A stretch of DNA of 64,000 bases, from contig NZ_JANYMP010000009.1 of the NCBI RefSeq assembly GCF_025061645.1, positions 265,319 to 329,318 on the forward strand, read 5' to 3'. The notes under the pieces are model-generated. The model saw only the letters and a list, made by a program, of their open reading frames with translations. It made no database searches and had not been told where the DNA came from. Positions within the stretch are counted from its first letter, which is position 1. The number at the start of each line of letters is the position of its first letter. Positions 46,301 to 55,141 of this stretch are shown here, in pieces. Position numbers and translations under genes: made by a program. This DNA is from Umezawaea endophytica (GTDB taxonomy: Bacteria; Actinomycetota; Actinomycetes; Mycobacteriales; Pseudonocardiaceae).

Positions 46301-48575
46301 CGGCGTGCTCACCGCGATGGGCGCCGACAGCGTCACCGACGCCGTGCTGATCCCGTCGCTGCGCAAGGACCGGGACGAGGTCCGCACCCTGCTGACGGCC
46401 CTCGGCCGGGTCCACGGACGGGGCAACGCGGTCGACTGGGCCGCGTTCTTCGCCGGGACCGCCGCGAAGCGGGTCGACCTGCCCACCTACGCGTTCCAGC
46501 ACCAGCACTTCTGGCTGGACTCGCAGCCGTGGCCGACCACGACCGCGTCCGCCGAGGTCTCCGAGGTCGACGCTCGGTTCTGGGCCGCCGTCGACAGCGA
46601 GGACCTGGCGTCGCTCGGCGCCGACATCGACCCGTCCACGCCGTTCGGTGACGCGCTGCCGGTGCTGGCGTCGTGGCGCAAGCAGCACAGCGAGAACGCC
46701 ACCATGGAGGGCTGGCGCTACCAGGTCGAGTGGAAGTCCGTGGCGCAGGAGAAGGCGGGTGCGTCCGGTCGCTGGCTGGCCGTCGTGCCCGCCGGGCAGG
46801 CCGAGCACGCCGTGCTGGCCGGTTTGAGCGCCCGCGGCGTGGAGGTCGTGCCCGTCGAGTGCGACGCCGACATCGACCGCGTCGGCCTCGGCACCCTGCT
46901 GGAGAAGGCGATGACCGACGGTCCCGCCGAAGGCGTGCTGGCCATCGGGACCACGGCCACCACGACCGTGCTGACCGTGCAGGCGCTCGGTGACGCCGGG
47001 ATCGAGGCCCCGCTGTGGGTCGCGACCCGCGGCGCGGTGTCCACGGGCCGGTCCGACGGCATCGTCGACCCGTCCCAGTCCACGATCTGGGGCACCGGCT
47101 ACGTGATCGGCCTGGAGCACCCCGAGCGCTGGGGTGGCCTGGTCGACCTGCCGGAGAAGCTGACGGACAAGGCCCTCGACCGGATCGCGGGCGTGCTCGT
47201 GGGCTCCGAGGACCAGGTCGCCGTCCGCTCGTCCGGTGTGTTCGGCCGACGGCTGGTGCACGCACCGGCCGCGACCGGCCTGTCCGACTGGTCGCCGCGC
47301 GGCACGGTCCTGGTCACCGGCGGCACGGGTGCCCTGGGCACGAGGGTCGCCCGCTGGCTCGCGACCGAGGGCGCCGAGCACCTGGTGCTCACGTCCCGCC
47401 GCGGCCCGAGCGCCCCCGGCGCGGCCGAACTGGCCGCCGAACTGGAGGCCCTCGGCACGAAGGTCACCATCGCCGCGTGCGACGTGGCCGACCGCGACTC
47501 CCTGTCGGGCCTGCTCACCGAGTTCCCGCCGAACGCCGTGGTCCACGCGGCGGGCGCGGACCACTACGGGGCCATCGCGGACCACGACCTGGGCACGTTC
47601 GACGACGTCCTGTCCGCGAAGGTCGCGGGCGCGGTCCTGCTGGACGAACTGCTGGTCGACGCGGACCTGGACGCCTTCGTGGTGTTCTCGTCCATCGCGG
47701 GCACCTGGGGTTCGGGTGGCCAGTCCGCCTACTCGGCGGCCAGCGCGTTCCTCGACGGCCTGGCGGAGTCCCGCCGGGCACGGGGACTGGTCGCGACCTC
47801 GGTGTCCTGGGGTCCGTGGGCCGAGAGCGGCATGGCGACCGTCGGCGACACCGAGGAGCACCTGCGCCGTCGCGGCCTGATCGCGATGCCGCCCGCGCTC
47901 ACGCTCAACGCACTGGAGAAGGCCATCCGCTCCGGCGAGACCACGGTGACCGTGGTCGACATCGAGTGGGACAGGTTCGCCCCGGCGTTCACCATGGCCC
48001 GGCCCAGCCCGTTCCTCGGCGACCTGCCCGAGGTCCGCAAGGCGCTGGAGGAGACCACCCCCGCGGCCGGTGAGGAGTCCGACCTGGTCGGGACGCTCGC
48101 CGCGCTGTCCGAGGTCGAGCAGCACGCGCTGCTGATCGACCTGGTCCGCGGCCAGGTCGCGACCGTGCTGGGCCACGGCTCGGCGGACGCGGTCGCCAAG
48201 GACAAGGCGTTCCAGGACCTCGGCTTCGACTCCCTCACGGCCGTGGAACTCCGCAACACCCTGACCAGCGCCACCGGGCTCAAGCTGCCGGCGACCCTGG
48301 TGTTCGACCACCCCAGTGCCGAACCGCTCGCCAGGTTCCTGCACTCCCAGCTCGTCGTCGGCGGCGCCACGGTGCCGGTCCTCGACGAACTCGACAAGTT
48401 GGAGGCCGTGCTCGCCGCCGCGACCCCGGACACGCTCACCCGGACCAAGATCACCATCAAGCTCCAGTCGCTCATGTCCCAGTGGAACTCGGGCAAGGCC
48501 GCGGCCGCCAACGAGCTGGACGACGCGTCCGACGACGAGCTGTTCGCCCTCATCAACAAGCAGCTCGGGAAGTAG
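26832..48575 (+). CDS. Giant modular type I PKS (gene C; modules M7-M11)
   Basis: A 7247-residue enzyme with five consecutive KS-AT-KR-ACP modules, all with malonyl-type HAFH ATs. It starts with a docking helix ([20 protein letters not shown]) of a type not seen in genes B, D or E, and ends in a docking tail finishing with [14 protein letters not shown]. No DH or ER is present, so the segment built here is a run of hydroxyl or keto carbons. All five KRs lack the conserved Asn after the Tyr; KR8 and KR10 also have Arg for the catalytic Lys. Modules 7, 9 and 11 carry a dimerization element, while 8 and 10 do not. KS9 and KS11 share CSASL active sites. M8-M9 and M10-M11 look like a duplicated two-module unit. 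An in-frame reading from 26700 exists but its first 43 residues are an out-of-frame copy of the gene B tail. A strong hairpin follows the stop. Confidence 0.97.
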   Translation: MTSNEKVVAALRASLKETERLRKQNQQLTAAAREPIAIVSMSCRYPGGVSSPEDLWRLVSTGGDAVAGLPADRGWGDDLTFGVAAGGFLYDAGEFDPAFFGISPREALAMDPQQRLLLETSWEVMERAGIDPRSLKGSQTGVFVGGSATGYGSGLDEVPEGLEGHLLTGNTPSVFSGRVAYTFGFEGPAVTIDTACSSSLVAIHLAAQALRNGECTLALAGGVMVMANAAVFSEFDKQGGLSPDGRCKAFSSTADGTGWAEGAGILLLEKLSDAQRNGHQILAVVRGSAINQDGASNGLTAPNGPAQRRVIKAALSSAKLSPSDVDVVEAHGTGTRLGDPIEAGALLATYGKDRERPLLLGSFKSNIGHSQAAAGVGGVIKMVMAIRNGVAPRTLHVEEPTSQVDWSAGAIRLLTEEQAWPETGKPRRAAVSSFGVSGTNAHTIIEQAPEAANSGFRSSDLSQLVARTPAPSVIGGLVPWVLSGRGEQALKAQADRLRTFDLDDPADVAFSLATTRAAFDHRAVVLGATPEELRRGVDALAAGERAENVVSGRTVDGRTAIVFTGQGSQRAGMGRELHAAFPVYAAAFDEIAALVPVELDDQDLLDRTEFTQPTLFALEVALYRLVESWGVKPDFVTGHSIGEIAAAHVSGVLSLEDATKLVAARGKLMQALPAGGAMVALQATEEEVAPHLTELVSLAAVNGPNSVVVAGDEAGVLAVVEAFSGRKSKRLAVSHAFHSPLMDPMLDEFRAVVSTLTFNQPEIPVLGEVTDPEYWVRHVRGTVRFADAVTTLEAEGVRTFLELGPDGVLTAMGQDSVAEAVLVPGLRKGRPEVATLLRAVAELHVRGVRVDWTTLIEGARPVQLPTYAFQREHFWLEMSPIRTASASGEVDSEFWAAVDTGDLGSLDDLDLGADAVAALAKWRRARKESSTVDAWRYRVSWLPLTDLGAAAATGRWLVLGAGHDDVVDGLAGRGLEIVRVACDPGTDRETLTAALGGVGQVDGVLSLVALDAPSSATVVVVQALGDADIAAPLWIATRGAVSTGRSDGVVVPTQTQVWGVGYVVGLEHGDRYGGVVDLPEVFDKRAADRLVAVLAGTGGEDQVAIRASGVFGRRLVHAPLNTEESQWKPNGTIIVTGGTGALGGRVSRWLATSGCEHVVLTSRRGPAAPGAAELTAELEVLGARVSIVACDVADRDAVAALLAEYPPNAVVHAAGLDYLEAIETHGVEKFDEVLAAKVDGAAHLDDLLADADLDAFVVFSSIAGTWGSGGQAAYSAASAYLDGLAESRRARGLVATSVSWGPWAESGMATVGETEEHLRKRGLTSMSPELTLSALERAIRSGEPTVTVVDMDWSKFTVAFTMARPSPFIGDLPEVRAALESMETAAPTGESELVRKLAGLGEREQRHAVVELVREHTAAVLAYSSVDAIETDRAFRELGFDSLTAVDLRNRLTADTGLRLPATLVFDYPNAGVLADFLHAELAGTRAETAEVVTSAHTDEPIAIVAMSCRYAGGVSSPEDLWRLVFDGVDAVSAMPTDRGWDLDALYDPDPTRQGTSYARDGGFLYDAPQFDPTFFGISPREATAMDPQQRLLLETSWEAFERAGIDPTSLRGSRTGVFAGTNNHDYLALLDEVPDGLEGHLGTGNAASVVSGRVSYTFGLEGPAVTVDTACSSSLVALHLAVQALRGGDCDLALAGGVTVMATPGTFIDFSRQRGLATDGRCKAFAAAADGTGWGEGVGMLLVERLSDAQRNGHEILAVVRGTAVNQDGASNGLTAPNGPSQQRVIRHALGNAGLAPSEVDVVEAHGTGTALGDPIEAQALLATYGQDRERPLLLGSLKSNIGHTQSASGVGGVIKMVMAMRHGLVPKTLHVDAPSPQVEWDAGSVELVTETTEWPQTGQPRRAAVSSFGFSGTNAHAVIEQAPELEAPVARRAPMPAVPVVLSGKTAAALRDQAARLRSVVDGADLTDLGFSLATTRAQLDHRATIVARDHDDLLAGLSAVADGAGERGVAAESRVAFLFTGQGSQRLGMGRELYEAFPVFADAFDAVCAQLDLDRPLRDVVFGDAEALDRTEYTQPALFAIEVALYRLVEAWGVRADFLAGHSIGEIAAAHVAGVLSLADAATLVSARGRLMQALPAGGAMVALQATEDEVAPHLTDSVSIAAINGPNAVVIAGDEAAVDLVVAEFAGRKSKRLSVSHAFHSPLMDPMLDDFRAIVETLTFSTPTIPVLGDVTDPEHWVRHVRGAVRFADAVTTLEAQGVKTFLELGPDGVLTAMAADSATDAALIASQRKGRDEVTTLLRAIGSLHVRGVAVDWTAFYAGTGARRIDLPTYAFQRERYWFDVTPAKPKETAGYRVTWQPVAKPGSAMAYGRWLVVGDREVATGLADRGLDVTAIDDVADLPDQEFDGVLSAAGVESTLLLVQRTTAPLWAITRNAVSIDGQPANPDAAQVWGFGRVAALEHPERWGGLVDLPEALDDRVLDRLAIALVGTEDQVAVRGTGIFARRLDHAPATAAEAWKPTGTVLVTGGTGVLGGHVARWLAAEGAEHLVLTSRRGVAAPELVTELEGLGSRVTVAACDVTDRDSLTALIEEFPPNTVLHLAGVGQDASIAETDLDLLAEVRSARVEGARLLDELVGDVDAFVLFSSTSGVWGASRQCGYAAGDAFLDALAESRQARGLAALSISWGPWAGGDAEWADLLRRRGVTPLAPAAALAGLGKAVAGQRSTLVVADVDWARFAPAFTATRPSPLLGDLPEVVAALKPAEEATDTGLTDSLAGRATAEQEAALVDLVREQVALVLGYTSADSVDPGTAFRDLGFDSLTAVELRTKLAEATGLRLPATLVFDYPNLTALAAHLRDELFGSAPEVSTAVAAGGAFDEPIAIVGMGVRLPGGVQTPEDLWQLVFTGTDAVGGWPTDRGWDLEGLYDPDPDHEGTSYSREGAFLHQAAEFDAGFFGINPREALAMDPQQRMLLETSWEAVERAGIDPESLRGSKTGVFTGTNGQDYAASTYELPPGIEGYLGTGLAASVVSGRISYTFGLEGPAVTVDTACSASLVAIHLAVQALRAGECDLALAGGASMMSTPGAFIDFSRQRGLAVDGRCKSFAAAADGTGWGEGVGILLVERLSDAQRNGHQVLAVIRGSAVNQDGASNGLTAPNGPSQQRVIRQALANAGLSTQDVDLIEAHGTGTKLGDPIEAQALLSTYGRDREIPLRLGSLKSNIGHTQAAAGVSGVIKMVMAIRNGIMPKTLHVDEPSPHIDWTSGSVELLTEAQEWPETGRARRAAVSAFGMSGTNAHLIIEEAPDPVVTGETAELPAAPVVLSAKSADALKGQAAALLAVDPAVSLTDLAFSATGRTPMPHRAAVVASDHDELVRGLTAIAEGRGLDVTTDGKLAVLFTGQGSQRAGMGRELHAAFPVFAKVFDEIAALVDIRIDDQEVLDRTEFAQPAIFALEVALYRLVESWGLKPDFLGGHSIGEIAAAHVAGVLSLEDAAKLVAERGRLMQALPSGGAMVALQATEDEVLPHLGDTVSIAAVNGPNSVVVAGAEDGVNDVLAHFADRKSKRLAVSHAFHSPLMEPMLDEFREVVSQLTFSAPTIPLLGDVTDPEYWVRHVRDAVRFADTVTTLEAKGVQTFLELGPDGVLTAMGQDSVTDAVLVAGQRKDRPEAAVLTAAIAALHNRGVRVDWDAFFAGTGARRVELPTYAFQRQRFWLETQGFPTSGSGAVDEAEAKFWEAVEREDFSLVGTTLALDESALGEVLPALSSWRKARRAHNKIDGWRYRVSWLPLTDLGVPTLTGRWALVVPDGFDAAEITAGLTARGAEVVPVEFADRATLATAFADLGDVDGVLSLVALVGETTASVVVVQALGDAGVMAPLWIATRGAVSTGRSDGVVVPAQTQVWGLGYVIGLEHPDRWGGLVDLPETLDARLFDRLVGVFNGDEDQVAVRSSGVFGRRLVHAPLGDKLADWSPSGTVLVTGGTGALGGKVARWLATGGAEHLVLTSRRGLDAPGAAELQAELEELGARVTIAACDVADRDSLAGLLTEFPPNAVVHAAGADYTMGIADHDLGIFDEVLSGKVSGAVLLDELLGDADLDAFVVFSSIAGTWGSGGQSAYSAASAFLDGLAESRRARGLVATSVSWGPWAESGMATVGDTEAHLRKRGLVTMPPALTLNALERAIRSGEPTVTVVDMEWEKFTPAFTLARPSAFIGDLPEVREALADDSPAETGAVSELAGRLVGLAEAEQHALLVDVVRDQVAAVLGHSSSDAVDKDRAFQELGFDSLTAVDLRNTLNTATGLRLPATLVFDYPNAVTLANHLRTELLGSQVEVAEVVTAVNTDEPIAIVAMSCRFAGGIASPEQLWDLVLAGGDAVTPFPTDRGWDLSTLFHDDPDHQGTTYAREGAFLDGATRFDPAFFGISPREATAMDPQQRLLLETSWEAFERAGIDPVTLRGSQTGVFAGSNGQDYLALLEDIPEGVEGHLGTGNSAAIASGRISYTFGLEGPAVTVDTACSSSLVALHMAVQALRNGDCDLALAGGVTIMSTPGTFIDFSRQRGLATDGRIKSFAAAADGTGWGEGVGMLLVERLSDAQRNGHQVLAVVRGSAVNQDGASNGLTAPNGPSQQRVIRKALASAGLSTSDIDVVEAHGTGTSLGDPIEAQALLATYGQDRSEPLLLGSVKSNIGHTQAAAGVAGIIKMVMAMRHGQVPKTLHVDAPSPAIDWSAGAVELVTSQVAWPETGRPRRAAISSFGISGTNAHTIIEQAAEADVPATARVTPEITPFVVSAKNAVAVAEQAGRIGEQLEWTDADTTDVAFSLATTRATLAHRLVVLGDDRDSAIAALNAARDGGTNPNLVRGTAADGGLAFLFTGQGAQRLGMGRELYEAFPVFADAFDAVCAQLDLDRPLRDVVFGDAEALDRTEYTQPALFAIEVALFRTLEAWGVRPDHVGGHSIGEIAAAHVAGVLSLADAATLVSARGRLMQALPAGGAMVAVQATEAEVLRHLAVGGADDLAKSLVSLAAVNGPNAVVIAGAEAEVEQVLTHFTDRKSKRLTVSHAFHSPLMDPMLDDFREVVSALTFSAPKIPMPGDVIDPEYWVRHVREAVRFADTVTTLEAKGVSTFLELGPDGVLTAMAQDSVTDAVLIPSQRKDRAEVTTLVRALATLHVRGIAVDWAAYFARSGARTVDLPTYAFQRDRFWLVDAPKAPAVDNPRYRIDWQPVTPTGVVSGRWLVTDPELAEGLAARGVDVVAEGPFDGVLALTNDVTEALDLVKTHTAELWIATRGAVATGPADAVADPIAAQVWGFGRVAALEHPDRWGGLVDLPETLDARAFDRIAAILDGAEDQVAVRGSVVHARRLVPAPAGTADWTPTGTVLVTGGTGAIGRHVTAWLTEAGAEQVVLVSRGGGEVPGATVVPCDVTDRDALAAVIAEYPPNAVVHLAGVGQDTAIADMDAAELAHVMAARVEGAANLDALVGEVDAFVLFSSTSGVWGSGRQGAYAASDAHLDALAERRRADGLAATSVAWGPWAGGAMTQEGRDALSRRGLPALAPEQALSALCRAVGLGEATVVVADVDWTRFAPAFTAARPSPLLSALPDVVAALETPVAANDTGLVAKLTGRSESEQQSLLVDLVRTQVADVLGYSSPQAVELGVAFRELGFDSLTAVELRGKLNDVTGLRLPATLVFDYPNLAVLSAFLRDELVGTRPEALAVTATGFTNEPIAIVGMGLRLPGGIETPEQLWELVTSGSDAISDFPTNRGWDLANLFDPDPDHEGTSYVTRGGFLHDAGEFDPAFFGINPREALAMDPQQRMLLETSWEAMERAGIDPESLRGSRTGVFTGTNGQDYAMQTFELPPGIEGYLGTGLAASVVSGRLSYTFGLEGPAVTVDTACSASLVAIHLAAQALRAGECDLALAGGASMMSTPGAFIDFSRQRGLAVDGTCKSFAAAADGTAWGEGVGMLVVERLSDAQRNGHEVLAVIRGSAINQDGASNGLTAPNGPSQQRVIRQALATAGLSTTDVDVVEAHGTGTKLGDPIEAQAILSTYGQDRETPLLLGSLKSNIGHTQAASGVSGVIKMVMALRHGVAPKTLHVDEPSPQIDWTSGSVELLTEAASWPETGRPRRAAISSFGMSGTNAHAIIEQAPKADVVVETATKNLPALPVVLAAKSAEALKEQAERLHEHVASTGVDLTDLAFSLLTSRSGLTHRAVVVAGERDELLTGLATVSAGDAVVEGKLAVLFTGQGSQRVGMGRELHAAFPVFAKAFDEIAALVDIRIDDEETLNRTEFTQPAIFAVEVALYRLFESWGVKPDYLGGHSIGEIAAAHVAGVLSLQDAAELVGERGRLMQALPAGGAMVALQATEEEVLPLLTEAVSIAAINGPTSIVIAGAEDAVRQVVGAFPDRKSKRLAVSHAFHSPLMEPMLDEFRAVVRKLTFAQPSIPMLGDVTDPEYWVRHVRDAVRFADTVTILESQGVKTFLELGPDGVLTAMGADSVTDAVLIPSLRKDRDEVRTLLTALGRVHGRGNAVDWAAFFAGTAAKRVDLPTYAFQHQHFWLDSQPWPTTTASAEVSEVDARFWAAVDSEDLASLGADIDPSTPFGDALPVLASWRKQHSENATMEGWRYQVEWKSVAQEKAGASGRWLAVVPAGQAEHAVLAGLSARGVEVVPVECDADIDRVGLGTLLEKAMTDGPAEGVLAIGTTATTTVLTVQALGDAGIEAPLWVATRGAVSTGRSDGIVDPSQSTIWGTGYVIGLEHPERWGGLVDLPEKLTDKALDRIAGVLVGSEDQVAVRSSGVFGRRLVHAPAATGLSDWSPRGTVLVTGGTGALGTRVARWLATEGAEHLVLTSRRGPSAPGAAELAAELEALGTKVTIAACDVADRDSLSGLLTEFPPNAVVHAAGADHYGAIADHDLGTFDDVLSAKVAGAVLLDELLVDADLDAFVVFSSIAGTWGSGGQSAYSAASAFLDGLAESRRARGLVATSVSWGPWAESGMATVGDTEEHLRRRGLIAMPPALTLNALEKAIRSGETTVTVVDIEWDRFAPAFTMARPSPFLGDLPEVRKALEETTPAAGEESDLVGTLAALSEVEQHALLIDLVRGQVATVLGHGSADAVAKDKAFQDLGFDSLTAVELRNTLTSATGLKLPATLVFDHPSAEPLARFLHSQLVVGGATVPVLDELDKLEAVLAAATPDTLTRTKITIKLQSLMSQWNSGKAAAANELDDASDDELFALINKQLGK
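28161..28227 (+). repeat. Palindromic in-frame element, copy 2 (M7 KS-AT linker)
   Basis: The perfect 10-bp stem is 28177-28186 with 28192-28201, loop GAATA. A second small palindrome, TCAGAA-G-TTCTGA, overlaps its 3' arm. Bases 28161-28212 are identical to 61556-61607 in M14, 33 kb away. The encoded peptide is [16 protein letters not shown]. The third positions are less GC-rich than in the surrounding gene. Confidence 0.82.
31326..35474 (+). other. PKS module M8: KS-AT-KR(variant)-ACP, first half of repeat unit 1
   Basis: KS (31326 to about 32600) has Cys 31845. AT (32883 to about 33690) has Ser 33147 and HAFH 33432-33443. There is no dimerization element; the KR starts at 33900 directly after [17 protein letters not shown] is at 34404 and the TSRRG loop is kept, but the catalytic Lys is Arg (codon 34713, in SARVEGAR). 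Trp 34794 and Tyr 34818 are present, and the Asn position is Asp (34830). ACP Ser is at 35301. With two of four catalytic residues changed, KR8 may be inactive or slow. The next KS belongs to the CSASL type, which also follows the similar KR10. Confidence 0.9.
35475..39863 (+). other. PKS module M9: KS(CSASL)-AT-KR-ACP, second half of repeat unit 1
   Basis: KS (35475 to about 36750) has Cys 35994 in CSASL and FFGINPRE, shared only with KS11. AT (37023 to about 37830) has Ser 37266 and HAFH 37551-37562. A dimerization element (FWEAVE region, about 38035-38160) is present. KR (38184 to about 39500) has GTVLVTGG at 38760, Trp 39165, Tyr 39189 and Ser at the Asn position (39201); Lys and the TSRRG loop are present. 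ACP Ser is at 39693. Probable beta-hydroxyl. Confidence 0.92.
39864..44003 (+). other. PKS module M10: KS-AT-KR(most degenerate)-ACP, first half of repeat unit 2
   Basis: KS (39864 to about 41130) has Cys 40383. AT (41439 to about 42250) has Ser 41703 and HAFH 42015-42026. It reads GQGAQ instead of GQGSQ and has an insertion of about nine residues ([11 protein letters not shown]) before SLAAVNGP. There is no dimerization element; the KR starts at 42486. GTVLVTGG is at 42963, but the segment after it (about 43055-43100) is shortened to [17 protein letters not shown], missing roughly a helix compared with sister KRs. The catalytic Lys is Arg (43239), Tyr 43344 is present, and the Asn position is Asp (43356). 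ACP Ser is at 43833. A beta-keto outcome is a real possibility. Confidence 0.9.
39864..48362 (+). repeat. Two-module repeat unit 2 (M10-M11)
   Basis: Second copy of the unit at 31326-39863, with the same order of distinctive features: KR lacking the dimerization element with Arg/Asp substitutions, then a CSASL KS, a GGHSIGE AT containing [14 protein letters not shown], and a KR with YSAAS and AESGMATVG. Divergence at synonymous sites indicates the duplication is not very recent. Confidence 0.7.
44004..48572 (+). other. PKS module M11: KS(CSASL)-AT-KR-ACP plus docking domain
   Basis: KS (44004 to about 45275) has Cys 44523 in CSASL. AT (45558 to about 46360) has Ser 45801 and HAFH 46086-46097. 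A dimerization element (FWAAVD region, about 46570-46700) is present. KR (46719 to about 48030) has GTVLVTGG at 47301, Trp 47706, Tyr 47730 and Ser at the Asn position (47742); Lys and TSRRG are kept. ACP Ser is at 48231. The docking tail (about 48363-48572) resembles those of genes A and D and should engage the N-terminal helix of gene D. Probable beta-hydroxyl, though the downstream KS12 is of the type that elsewhere follows the fully reducing M4. Confidence 0.92.
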
Positions 48576-48597
48576 GCACCCACCCCTGCTGCCCCCT

Positions 48598-48632
48598 CGC
48601 TACCCCCTCCGACCTGGTCGGAGGGGGTAGCG
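48598..48632 (+). terminator. 17-bp perfect inverted repeat after gene C
   Basis: Arms 48598-48614 and 48616-48632 are exact reverse complements around a single central T; a real hairpin would open the inner few pairs as a loop. It begins 23 bases after the gene C stop. There is no strong U-tract, as is common for actinomycete terminators. A smaller hairpin follows within 15 bases. Confidence 0.75.
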
Positions 48633-48666
48633 GTGCTGGGGAGAACCCGGTTTTCGGGCCGTTTCC

Positions 48667-48702
48667 TCAGGGGCCCGTAGGGGCCCGCTAGGGGTTGAGG
48701 GG
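48667..48702 (+). promoter_or_regulatory. AGGGG heptamer repeats upstream of gene D (candidate operator or G-quadruplex)
   Basis: TCAGGGG (48667-48673), GTAGGGG (48677-48683), CTAGGGG (48688-48694) and TGAGGGG (48696-48702). The first three heptamers are the ones found upstream of gene B in a different order; the GTAGGGG and CTAGGGG pair keeps the same four-base spacer. Four runs of GGGG separated by 6, 7 and 4 bases also satisfy the usual G-quadruplex pattern on the coding strand. Confidence 0.4.
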
Positions 48703-48723
48703 TGTTGGGGCCACGGACAGAAT
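48695..48723 (+). promoter_or_regulatory. Candidate promoter of gene D (TTGAGG, 17 bases, CAGAAT)
   Basis: TTGAGG (48695-48700) and CAGAAT (48718-48723) are separated by 17 bases, which suits a housekeeping actinomycete sigma factor. The -35 box directly abuts the heptamer repeats. It is about 100 bases upstream of the ATG. This is a pattern match only. Confidence 0.3.
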
Positions 48724-48809
48724 CGTTTCGTGAGCTGAAGTGTGCCAAGCGCTTCTGAATTCACGACGATCTCATTCTCCTGCGCCGGAGAAACCCTGTC
48801 GTCCGTAGC

Positions 48810-48816
48810 GAAGAGG
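48810..48816 (+). promoter_or_regulatory. Ribosome binding site of gene D (GAAGAGG)
   Basis: GAAGAGG lies nine bases before the ATG at 48826, the same sequence and spacing as for gene B. Confidence 0.75.
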
Positions 48817-48825
48817 TGCTCTTAA

Positions 48826-51800
48826 ATGGCGAATGAAGACACGCTCCGGGAGTATCTCAAACTGGTGACGGCGGATCTCCAGACCACCCGGCAGCGTCTT
48901 CAGGAGTTGGAGGAAGGCGACAGGGAGCCGATCGCGATCGTGGCGATGAGCTGCCGTTACCCCGGCGGCGTCCGCTCGCCCGAAGACCTGTGGCGGCTGG
49001 TCGAGTCCGGCGGCGACGCCATTTCCCCGCTTCCCACCGACCGCGGCTGGGGCACCGAAAACGGTGTTTTCGCCGTGGAGGGAGGCGGGTTCCTCTATGA
49101 CGCGGCCGATTTCGAGCCCGCGTTCTTCGGAATTTCCCCGCGCGAAGCACTGGCCATGGACCCCCAGCAGCGGCTGCTGCTGGAAACGACGTGGGAAGTG
49201 TTCGAACGCGCCGGTATCGACCCCAGGTCCCTGCGCGGCAGCCAGACCGGTGTGTTCATCGGTGGCAGCGCCATGGGCTACGGCATCGGCCTGACCGAGG
49301 TCCCCGACGAGGTCGCCGGCCACCTGCTCACGGGCGCGGCCCCCAGCGTCCTGTCCGGCCGCCTCTCCTACACGTTCGGCCTCGAAGGCCCCGCGGTCAC
49401 GGTCGACACCGCCTGCTCCTCGTCCCTCACCGCCCTGCACCTCGCCGCCACCGCGCTGCGCAACGGCGAGTGCTCCATCGCCCTCGCGGGCGGTGTCATG
49501 GTGATGAGCACACCGGCCGTGTTCGCCGAGTTCGGCAAGCAGGGCGGGCTCTCCCCGGACGGCCGCTGCCGCGCGTTCTCCGACGACGCCGACGGCACCG
49601 GCTGGTCCGAGGGCGTGGGCCTGCTGCTCGTCGAGAAGCTCTCCGACGCGCGGCGCAACGGCCACGAGGTCCTCGCCGTCGTGCGCGGCAGCTCGGTCAA
49701 CCAGGACGGCGCGTCCAACGGCCTGACCGCCCCGAACGGCCCGTCGCAGCAGCGGGTGATCCTCCAGGCCCTGGCCAACGCCGGTCTGGCCCCCGCCGAC
49801 GTCGACGTGGTCGAGGCTCACGGCACCGGCACTCGGCTCGGTGACCCGATCGAGGCGCAGGCCATCCTCTCCACCTACGGCCAGGACCGCGAGCGCCCGG
49901 TGCTGCTGGGCTCGCTCAAGTCCAACATCGGCCACACCCAGTCCGCGGCGGGCGTCGCGGGCGTAATCAAGATGGTCATGGCCATCCGCCACGGTCTGGC
50001 CCCCAAGACGCTGCACGCCGACGAGCCGTCGCACCAGGTCGACTGGGAAGCCGGTGCGCTGGAGATCCTCACCGAGGCCCGCCCGTGGCCCGAGACCGGC
50101 AACCCGCGCCGCGCGGGCATCTCGTCGTTCGGCGTGAGCGGCACCAACGCCCACGTCGTGCTGGAGCAGGCGCCCGCCGAGGAGCCGGTCGAGGTCGTGC
50201 GCCAGGGTCGCGAGGTGCTGCCGTGGTTGCTGGCCGCGCGCACCGAGGACGGGCTGGTCGAGCAGGCCCGCCGGCTGCGCGACCGCCTCTCCGAGACCGA
50301 CCCGCACCTGGACGACGTGGCCTACTCCCTGGCGACGACCCGCACCGCGCTCGCCCACCGCGCGGTCGTGGTCGGCGCCGACTCCGCCGCCCTGCGCGCG
50401 GGCCTGGACGCGCTGGTCGACGGCGGCGCGGCGGCGAACCTCCAGCGCGGCACCGTCACCGACGGCGGCCTGGCCGTGCTGTTCACCGGCCAGGGCTCGC
50501 AGCGGCTCGGCATGGGCCGCGAACTGCACGACGCGTTCCCGGTGTTCGCCAAGGCCTTCGACGCCGTGTGCGCCGAGTTCGACGGTCCGGTCCGCGAGGC
50601 GGTGTTCGGGGATGACGCCGCCTCGCTGGACCAGACCGGGACGACCCAGCCCGCGCTGTTCGCGATCGAGGTGGCGCTCTACCGCCTCGTCGAGTCGTGG
50701 GGCGTGAAGCCGGAGTTCCTGGCCGGGCACTCGATCGGCGAGCTGGCCGCCGCCCACGTGGCCGGTGTCCTGTCCCTGGAGGACGCCGCGACGCTGGTCG
50801 AGGCCCGCGGCCGGTTGATGCAGGCGCTGCCGACCGGTGGCGCGATGGTGGCCCTCCAAGCCACCGAGGACGAGGTGGCGCACCTCATCGGTAACGGCGT
50901 TTCGATCGCGGCGGTCAACGGTCCCGACTCGATCGTCCTGGCGGGCGACGAGGACGCCGTGCTCGCGGTGGTCGACGCGTTCGACGACCGGAAGTCCAAG
51001 CGGCTCAGCGTTTCCCACGCGTTCCACTCGGCGCACATGGACGCCATGCTCGACGACTTCCGCGCGGTGGCCGTCCGACTGACCTACCAGTCGCCGACCA
51101 TCCCGATCGTCTCCACGGTCACCGGCGGGATCGCCACCGCCGTCGAGCTGTGCTCCGCCGACTACTGGGTTTCCCACGTGCGCAACGCGGTCCGGTTCGC
51201 CGACGCCGTTCGCACGCTGGAAGCCCAGGGCGTGTCGACGTTCCTGGAGCTGGGACCCGACGCCGTGCTCACCGCGATGGGCGCCGAGAGCGTCGAGAAG
51301 GCCGTGCTGGTCCCGGCGCTGCGCAAGGACCGCCCCGAGGTCCCGGCGCTCACCACCGCGCTCGCCGGTCTGCACGTCCGCGGCATCCGGATCGACTGGG
51401 CCGCGTACTTCGACGGCACCGGCGCCCAGCGCGTCGACCTGCCGACCTACGCGTTCGACCACCAGCGGTTGTGGCTGGAGGACAACGGTTCGGTCGGCGA
51501 TGTGACCTCCGCAGGCCTGTCCGCCGCGGGCCACCCCCTGCTCGCCGCGGTCCTGCCGATGCCCGACGGCGGTGTGCTGTTCACCGCGCGCCTCTCCGTC
51601 GCCACGCACGCCTGGCTGGCCGACCACGTCGTCGCGGACAACGTGGTCGTGCCCGGCACCGCGCTGGTGGAGCTGGCGATCCGCGCGGGTGACCAGGTCG
51701 GCTGCGGGCACCTGGAGGAGCTGCTGCTCCAGGCCCCGCTCGTCGTCCCGGCGCTGGGCGGCGTCAGCCTGCACGTCGAGCTGGACGCCGAGCCCGGCCG

Positions 51801-54800
51801 CCGGATGATCACCGTCTACTCCCGCGGTGACGAGGACGGCGCCGACTGGGTCGTGCACGCGACCGGCGTCCTGACCGACGAGACCACGGCTCCCGCGTTC
51901 GAGCTGGCGCAGTGGCCGCCCGCCGGAGCCGTCCCCCTCGACCTGTCCGGCCTCTACGAGGACCTCGCTGTGGGCGGTTTGCGCTACGGCCCGGTCTTCC
52001 GCGGGCTGGCGAACGCCTGGCGCAGCGGCGAAGACGTGTACGCGGAAGTCACGCTGCCCGAGGCGGAACAGCGTCGGGCGGGCGCGTTCGGCGTCCACCC
52101 GGCGTTGCTCGACTCCGTCCTGCACACCCTGGGCATCGCCGACGGCGACGCCCAGGAGCAGAGCGGTCCGGCGTCGCTGCCGTTCTCCTGGACCGGGGTG
52201 AGCCTGTTCGCCTCCGGCGCCGAGACGCTGCGCGCCCGCGTTTCCCCGTCACCGCAAGGGGACGGCATCTCCGTGGACGTCGCCGACGGCACCGGTTCAC
52301 CGGTCGCCCGCGTCGACTCGCTGGTGCTGCGCCCGATCAGCGGCGAGCAGTTCACCCGAGGCGGCGGTTCCGACTCGCTCTACCGGGTCGACTGGACGCC
52401 GGTCACGGCCGAGCCGGAGTCGGTCGAGGACGTGACGATCCTGCACGTCGCCGACTCGTCCAACGTGCACACCGTGACCGCCGAACTCCTGGCGGGCCTC
52501 AAGTCCTTCGTGGCGGACCGCTCCGAGGAGTCCGTGCTGGTCGTCGTGACCAGCCACGCCGTCGCCGCGCTGCCCGGCGAGGACATCACCGTCCCCGCGC
52601 AGGCCGGTGCCTCCGGCCTGGTGCGCTCCGCGCAGTCCGAGCACCCCGGCGCGATCGTCCTGCTGGACCTGGACGACGTGACCGCGATCGACGAGGTCCT
52701 GCCCGCCGTGCTGGGCGCGCGGGAGCTGGAGGTCGCGGTCCGCGCGGGCACGCTGTACGCGCCCCGCCTGGTCCGCGCGGGCTCCGGCTCGATCGCCCCG
52801 TCCGCCACGGACTCCGCCTGGCGCCTGGACTTCACCGCGTCCGGCACGGTCGACAACCTCACCACCATCCCGTGGCCGCACGCCGAGTCCGCGCTGGAGC
52901 CCGGCGAGGTCCGGATCGCGATGCGCGCGGCGGGCGTCAACTTCCGCGACGTGATGAACGTGCTCGGCATGTACCCCGGCGACGCCGGGATCATGGGCCT
53001 GGAAGGCGCGGGCGTGGTGATCGAGGTCGGGCCCGGCGTGGCCGACCTCGCCGTCGGCGACCGGGTCATGGGCATGGTCGACGCCGCGTTCGGCCCGGTC
53101 GTGATCGCCGACCGCCGCAAGGTCTGCCCGATCCCGGACGGCTGGTCGTTCCAGCAGGCCGCGGGCGTGCCGCTGGTGTTCCTCACCGCGCTCTACGCCC
53201 TGGAAGACCTGGGAGGCCTCAGGTCCGGCGAGTCGATCCTGGTCCACGCCGCCGCCGGTGGTGTCGGCATGGCCGCCACGCAGATCGCCCGCCACCTGGG
53301 CGCCGAGGTCTACGGCACGGCGAGCGCCGGCAAGTGGCAGGCGCTGCGCGACGCCGGGATCGCCGACGACCACATCGCCTCCTCCCGCACCATCGACTTC
53401 GAGCACCAGTTCACCATCGCCACCGACGGCCAGGGCGTGGACGTGGTCCTCAACGCGCTGTCCGGCGAGTTCGTCGACGCTTCGCTGCGCCTGCTGGCGC
53501 AGGGGCACGGCGGCCGGTTCCTGGAGATGGGCAAGACCGACGTGCGGCACCCCGCCGAGGTCGCGAAGCAGCACCTCGACGTGGCCTACACGGCGTTCGA
53601 CCTGATCGAGGCCGGACCCGACCGCATCGGCGAGCTGCTGACCCGCCTGCACGGCTGGTTCGCCGACGGCTCCCTCCAGCCGCTGCCCGTGACGACGTGG
53701 GACGTCCACCGCGCCCCGGAGGCGTTCCGCTTCCTCGGCCAGGCCAAGCACACCGGCAAGGTCGTGCTGACCATCCCGACGCCGCTCGACGCCGCCGGTT
53801 CGGTGCTGATCACCGGCGGCACCGGGGGACTGGGCGCGCTCGTTGCCCGGCACCTCGTCGCCGAGCACGGGGTGAAGCACCTGGTGCTGACCTCGCGCCG
53901 CGGCGCGGACGCCCCCGGCGCGCAGGAGTTGGCCGACGAGCTGGTCGGCCTCGGCGCGACCGTGGACCTGGCGGCGTGCGACGTCGCCGACCACGCCGCC
54001 GTCTCGGCCCTGCTGAAGGGGATCGAGCACCCGCTGACCGGCGTGGTGCACGCGGCGGGCGTGCTCGCCGACGGCGTACTCGACTCGCTCACCCCGGACC
54101 GGCTGTCCACCGTGCTCGGTCCCAAGGCGGACGCCGCCGCGCACCTGCACGAGCTGACCGCCGACCTCGACCTGGCGATGTTCGTCGTCTTCTCCTCGTC
54201 CTCCGGCCTGTTCGGCGGTGCGGGGCAGGCGAACTACGCCGCCGCCAACACCTTCCTCGACGCGCTGGCCGTGCACCGCCGCCACCGCGGCCTCCCGGCG
54301 ATCTCGCTGGCTTGGGGCCCGTGGGACCAGACGGCGGGCATGGGCTCGACGCTGTCCGACGCCGACTTCGCCCGCATGGCCCGCTCGGGGATGCCCGCGC
54401 TGGCCGCGGCCGACGGCCTGGCGCTGTTCGACCTGGCCCGCGTCACCGACGACGTCCTGGTCGCGCCGGTCAAGCTCGACCTGGCGACGTTGCGCGACTC
54501 CGGCGAGGTGCACCCGCTGCTGCGCGGCCTGGTCCGCGCCCCGGCCCGCCGCGCGGCCGCCGCCGCGGGCAAGGCCGAACCGGCCTCCTGGTCGCAGCGG
54601 CTCGCGGGCAAGACCAAGGCCGAGCAGGACGAACTGCTGCTGGACCTGGTCGTCGGGCAGGTCGCGGTCGTCCTCGGCTACGAGTCGGCGCTGGACATCA
54701 AGCCCACGCTGGCGTTCAAGGAACTCGGCTTCGACTCGCTGTCGGCGGTGGAGCTGCGCAACACGCTCAGCGCCGCGACCGGCGTGAAGCTGCCCGCGAC

Positions 54801-55095
54801 GCTGGTCTTCAACTACCCCAACGCGATCGAGCTGGCCGCCCACCTCCGCGTGGAGTTGGCGGGCAACGACAGCCCGGTCGCGACCCTGTTGGACGAACTG
54901 GACCGCCTGGAACTCGCGTTCGGCGAGGTCGGCGCGGACGACCCGATGCGCACGAAGATCACCAGCCGGTTGCAGCGCGTGCTGGCCAAGTGGAACGGAG
55001 GCGCCTCGGAGGAGGCCGCCTCGGAGAAGGCCACGTTGGACGAGGCGGGCTACGACGAGCTCTTCGACTTCATCGACAACAACCTCAGCTCCTCG
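48826..55095 (+). other. PKS module M12: docking-KS-AT-DH-ER-KR-ACP-docking
   Basis: KS (48925 to about 50170) has Cys 49414 and the GGSAMGYG motif. AT (50470 to about 51280) has Ser 50731 and HAFH 51016-51027. DH (51532 to about 52340) has His 51625 but Asp (51637) where the motif normally has Gly; the second Asp is at 52111. ER (52819 to about 53780) has [10 protein letters not shown] at 53248. KR (about 53797-54530) has LAD at 54064-54072, Tyr 54235 preceded by Asn, and GGAGQ without the Pro seen in the other B-type KRs. ACP Ser is at 54736. Expected methylene if the DH tolerates the Gly-to-Asp change; otherwise reduction would stop at a hydroxyl. Confidence 0.9.
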
Positions 55096-55098
55096 TGA
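48826..55098 (+). CDS. Single-module type I PKS, fully reducing (gene D; module M12)
   Basis: A 2090-residue protein that adds one malonyl-derived unit and should reduce it to a methylene. The domain order is N-terminal docking helix (1-33), KS (34 to about 448), AT (549 to about 818), DH (903 to about 1172), ER (1332 to about 1652), KR (about 1658-1902), ACP (about 1920-2013), then a docking tail ending [10 protein letters not shown]. It closely parallels M4 of gene B in organisation. It differs in two motifs: DH HxxxG has become HVVAD, and the KR LDD motif is LAD. It is preceded by its own hairpin, repeats and ribosome site, and is followed after 43 bases by gene E, so D and E probably form one transcription unit. 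Confidence 0.98.
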   Translation: MANEDTLREYLKLVTADLQTTRQRLQELEEGDREPIAIVAMSCRYPGGVRSPEDLWRLVESGGDAISPLPTDRGWGTENGVFAVEGGGFLYDAADFEPAFFGISPREALAMDPQQRLLLETTWEVFERAGIDPRSLRGSQTGVFIGGSAMGYGIGLTEVPDEVAGHLLTGAAPSVLSGRLSYTFGLEGPAVTVDTACSSSLTALHLAATALRNGECSIALAGGVMVMSTPAVFAEFGKQGGLSPDGRCRAFSDDADGTGWSEGVGLLLVEKLSDARRNGHEVLAVVRGSSVNQDGASNGLTAPNGPSQQRVILQALANAGLAPADVDVVEAHGTGTRLGDPIEAQAILSTYGQDRERPVLLGSLKSNIGHTQSAAGVAGVIKMVMAIRHGLAPKTLHADEPSHQVDWEAGALEILTEARPWPETGNPRRAGISSFGVSGTNAHVVLEQAPAEEPVEVVRQGREVLPWLLAARTEDGLVEQARRLRDRLSETDPHLDDVAYSLATTRTALAHRAVVVGADSAALRAGLDALVDGGAAANLQRGTVTDGGLAVLFTGQGSQRLGMGRELHDAFPVFAKAFDAVCAEFDGPVREAVFGDDAASLDQTGTTQPALFAIEVALYRLVESWGVKPEFLAGHSIGELAAAHVAGVLSLEDAATLVEARGRLMQALPTGGAMVALQATEDEVAHLIGNGVSIAAVNGPDSIVLAGDEDAVLAVVDAFDDRKSKRLSVSHAFHSAHMDAMLDDFRAVAVRLTYQSPTIPIVSTVTGGIATAVELCSADYWVSHVRNAVRFADAVRTLEAQGVSTFLELGPDAVLTAMGAESVEKAVLVPALRKDRPEVPALTTALAGLHVRGIRIDWAAYFDGTGAQRVDLPTYAFDHQRLWLEDNGSVGDVTSAGLSAAGHPLLAAVLPMPDGGVLFTARLSVATHAWLADHVVADNVVVPGTALVELAIRAGDQVGCGHLEELLLQAPLVVPALGGVSLHVELDAEPGRRMITVYSRGDEDGADWVVHATGVLTDETTAPAFELAQWPPAGAVPLDLSGLYEDLAVGGLRYGPVFRGLANAWRSGEDVYAEVTLPEAEQRRAGAFGVHPALLDSVLHTLGIADGDAQEQSGPASLPFSWTGVSLFASGAETLRARVSPSPQGDGISVDVADGTGSPVARVDSLVLRPISGEQFTRGGGSDSLYRVDWTPVTAEPESVEDVTILHVADSSNVHTVTAELLAGLKSFVADRSEESVLVVVTSHAVAALPGEDITVPAQAGASGLVRSAQSEHPGAIVLLDLDDVTAIDEVLPAVLGARELEVAVRAGTLYAPRLVRAGSGSIAPSATDSAWRLDFTASGTVDNLTTIPWPHAESALEPGEVRIAMRAAGVNFRDVMNVLGMYPGDAGIMGLEGAGVVIEVGPGVADLAVGDRVMGMVDAAFGPVVIADRRKVCPIPDGWSFQQAAGVPLVFLTALYALEDLGGLRSGESILVHAAAGGVGMAATQIARHLGAEVYGTASAGKWQALRDAGIADDHIASSRTIDFEHQFTIATDGQGVDVVLNALSGEFVDASLRLLAQGHGGRFLEMGKTDVRHPAEVAKQHLDVAYTAFDLIEAGPDRIGELLTRLHGWFADGSLQPLPVTTWDVHRAPEAFRFLGQAKHTGKVVLTIPTPLDAAGSVLITGGTGGLGALVARHLVAEHGVKHLVLTSRRGADAPGAQELADELVGLGATVDLAACDVADHAAVSALLKGIEHPLTGVVHAAGVLADGVLDSLTPDRLSTVLGPKADAAAHLHELTADLDLAMFVVFSSSSGLFGGAGQANYAAANTFLDALAVHRRHRGLPAISLAWGPWDQTAGMGSTLSDADFARMARSGMPALAAADGLALFDLARVTDDVLVAPVKLDLATLRDSGEVHPLLRGLVRAPARRAAAAAGKAEPASWSQRLAGKTKAEQDELLLDLVVGQVAVVLGYESALDIKPTLAFKELGFDSLSAVELRNTLSAATGVKLPATLVFNYPNAIELAAHLRVELAGNDSPVATLLDELDRLELAFGEVGADDPMRTKITSRLQRVLAKWNGGASEEAASEKATLDEAGYDELFDFIDNNLSSS

Positions 55099-55126
55099 TC
55101 ACCCTCAACTCGCCTGCACCGCTGTA

Positions 55127-55132
55127 GAGGAG
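55127..55132 (+). promoter_or_regulatory. Ribosome binding site of gene E (GAGGAG)
   Basis: GAGGAG lies nine bases before the ATG at 55142. The 43-base gap after the gene D stop has no hairpin, consistent with read-through transcription. Confidence 0.75.
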
Positions 55133-55141
55133 ACGACTCGA

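Larger units (their letters stand above)
48576..48825 (+). other. Intergenic region C-D with hairpin, G-tract repeats and candidate promoter
   Basis: This 250-base gap is the longest in the window. In order it contains a perfect 17-bp inverted repeat (48598-48632), a small CCCG-GTTTT-CGGG hairpin (48646-48658), G-rich heptamer repeats (48667-48702), a possible -35/-10 pair, and the gene D ribosome site. No open frame of credible coding character was seen. The layout implies that gene C transcription terminates here and that gene D starts a new transcription unit. Confidence 0.65.

Noticed and set aside
48576-48825. Small gene in the C-D gap
   Set aside because: No open frame has both a plausible ribosome site and the strong third-position GC bias of the neighbours; the region is better explained by hairpins and repeats.
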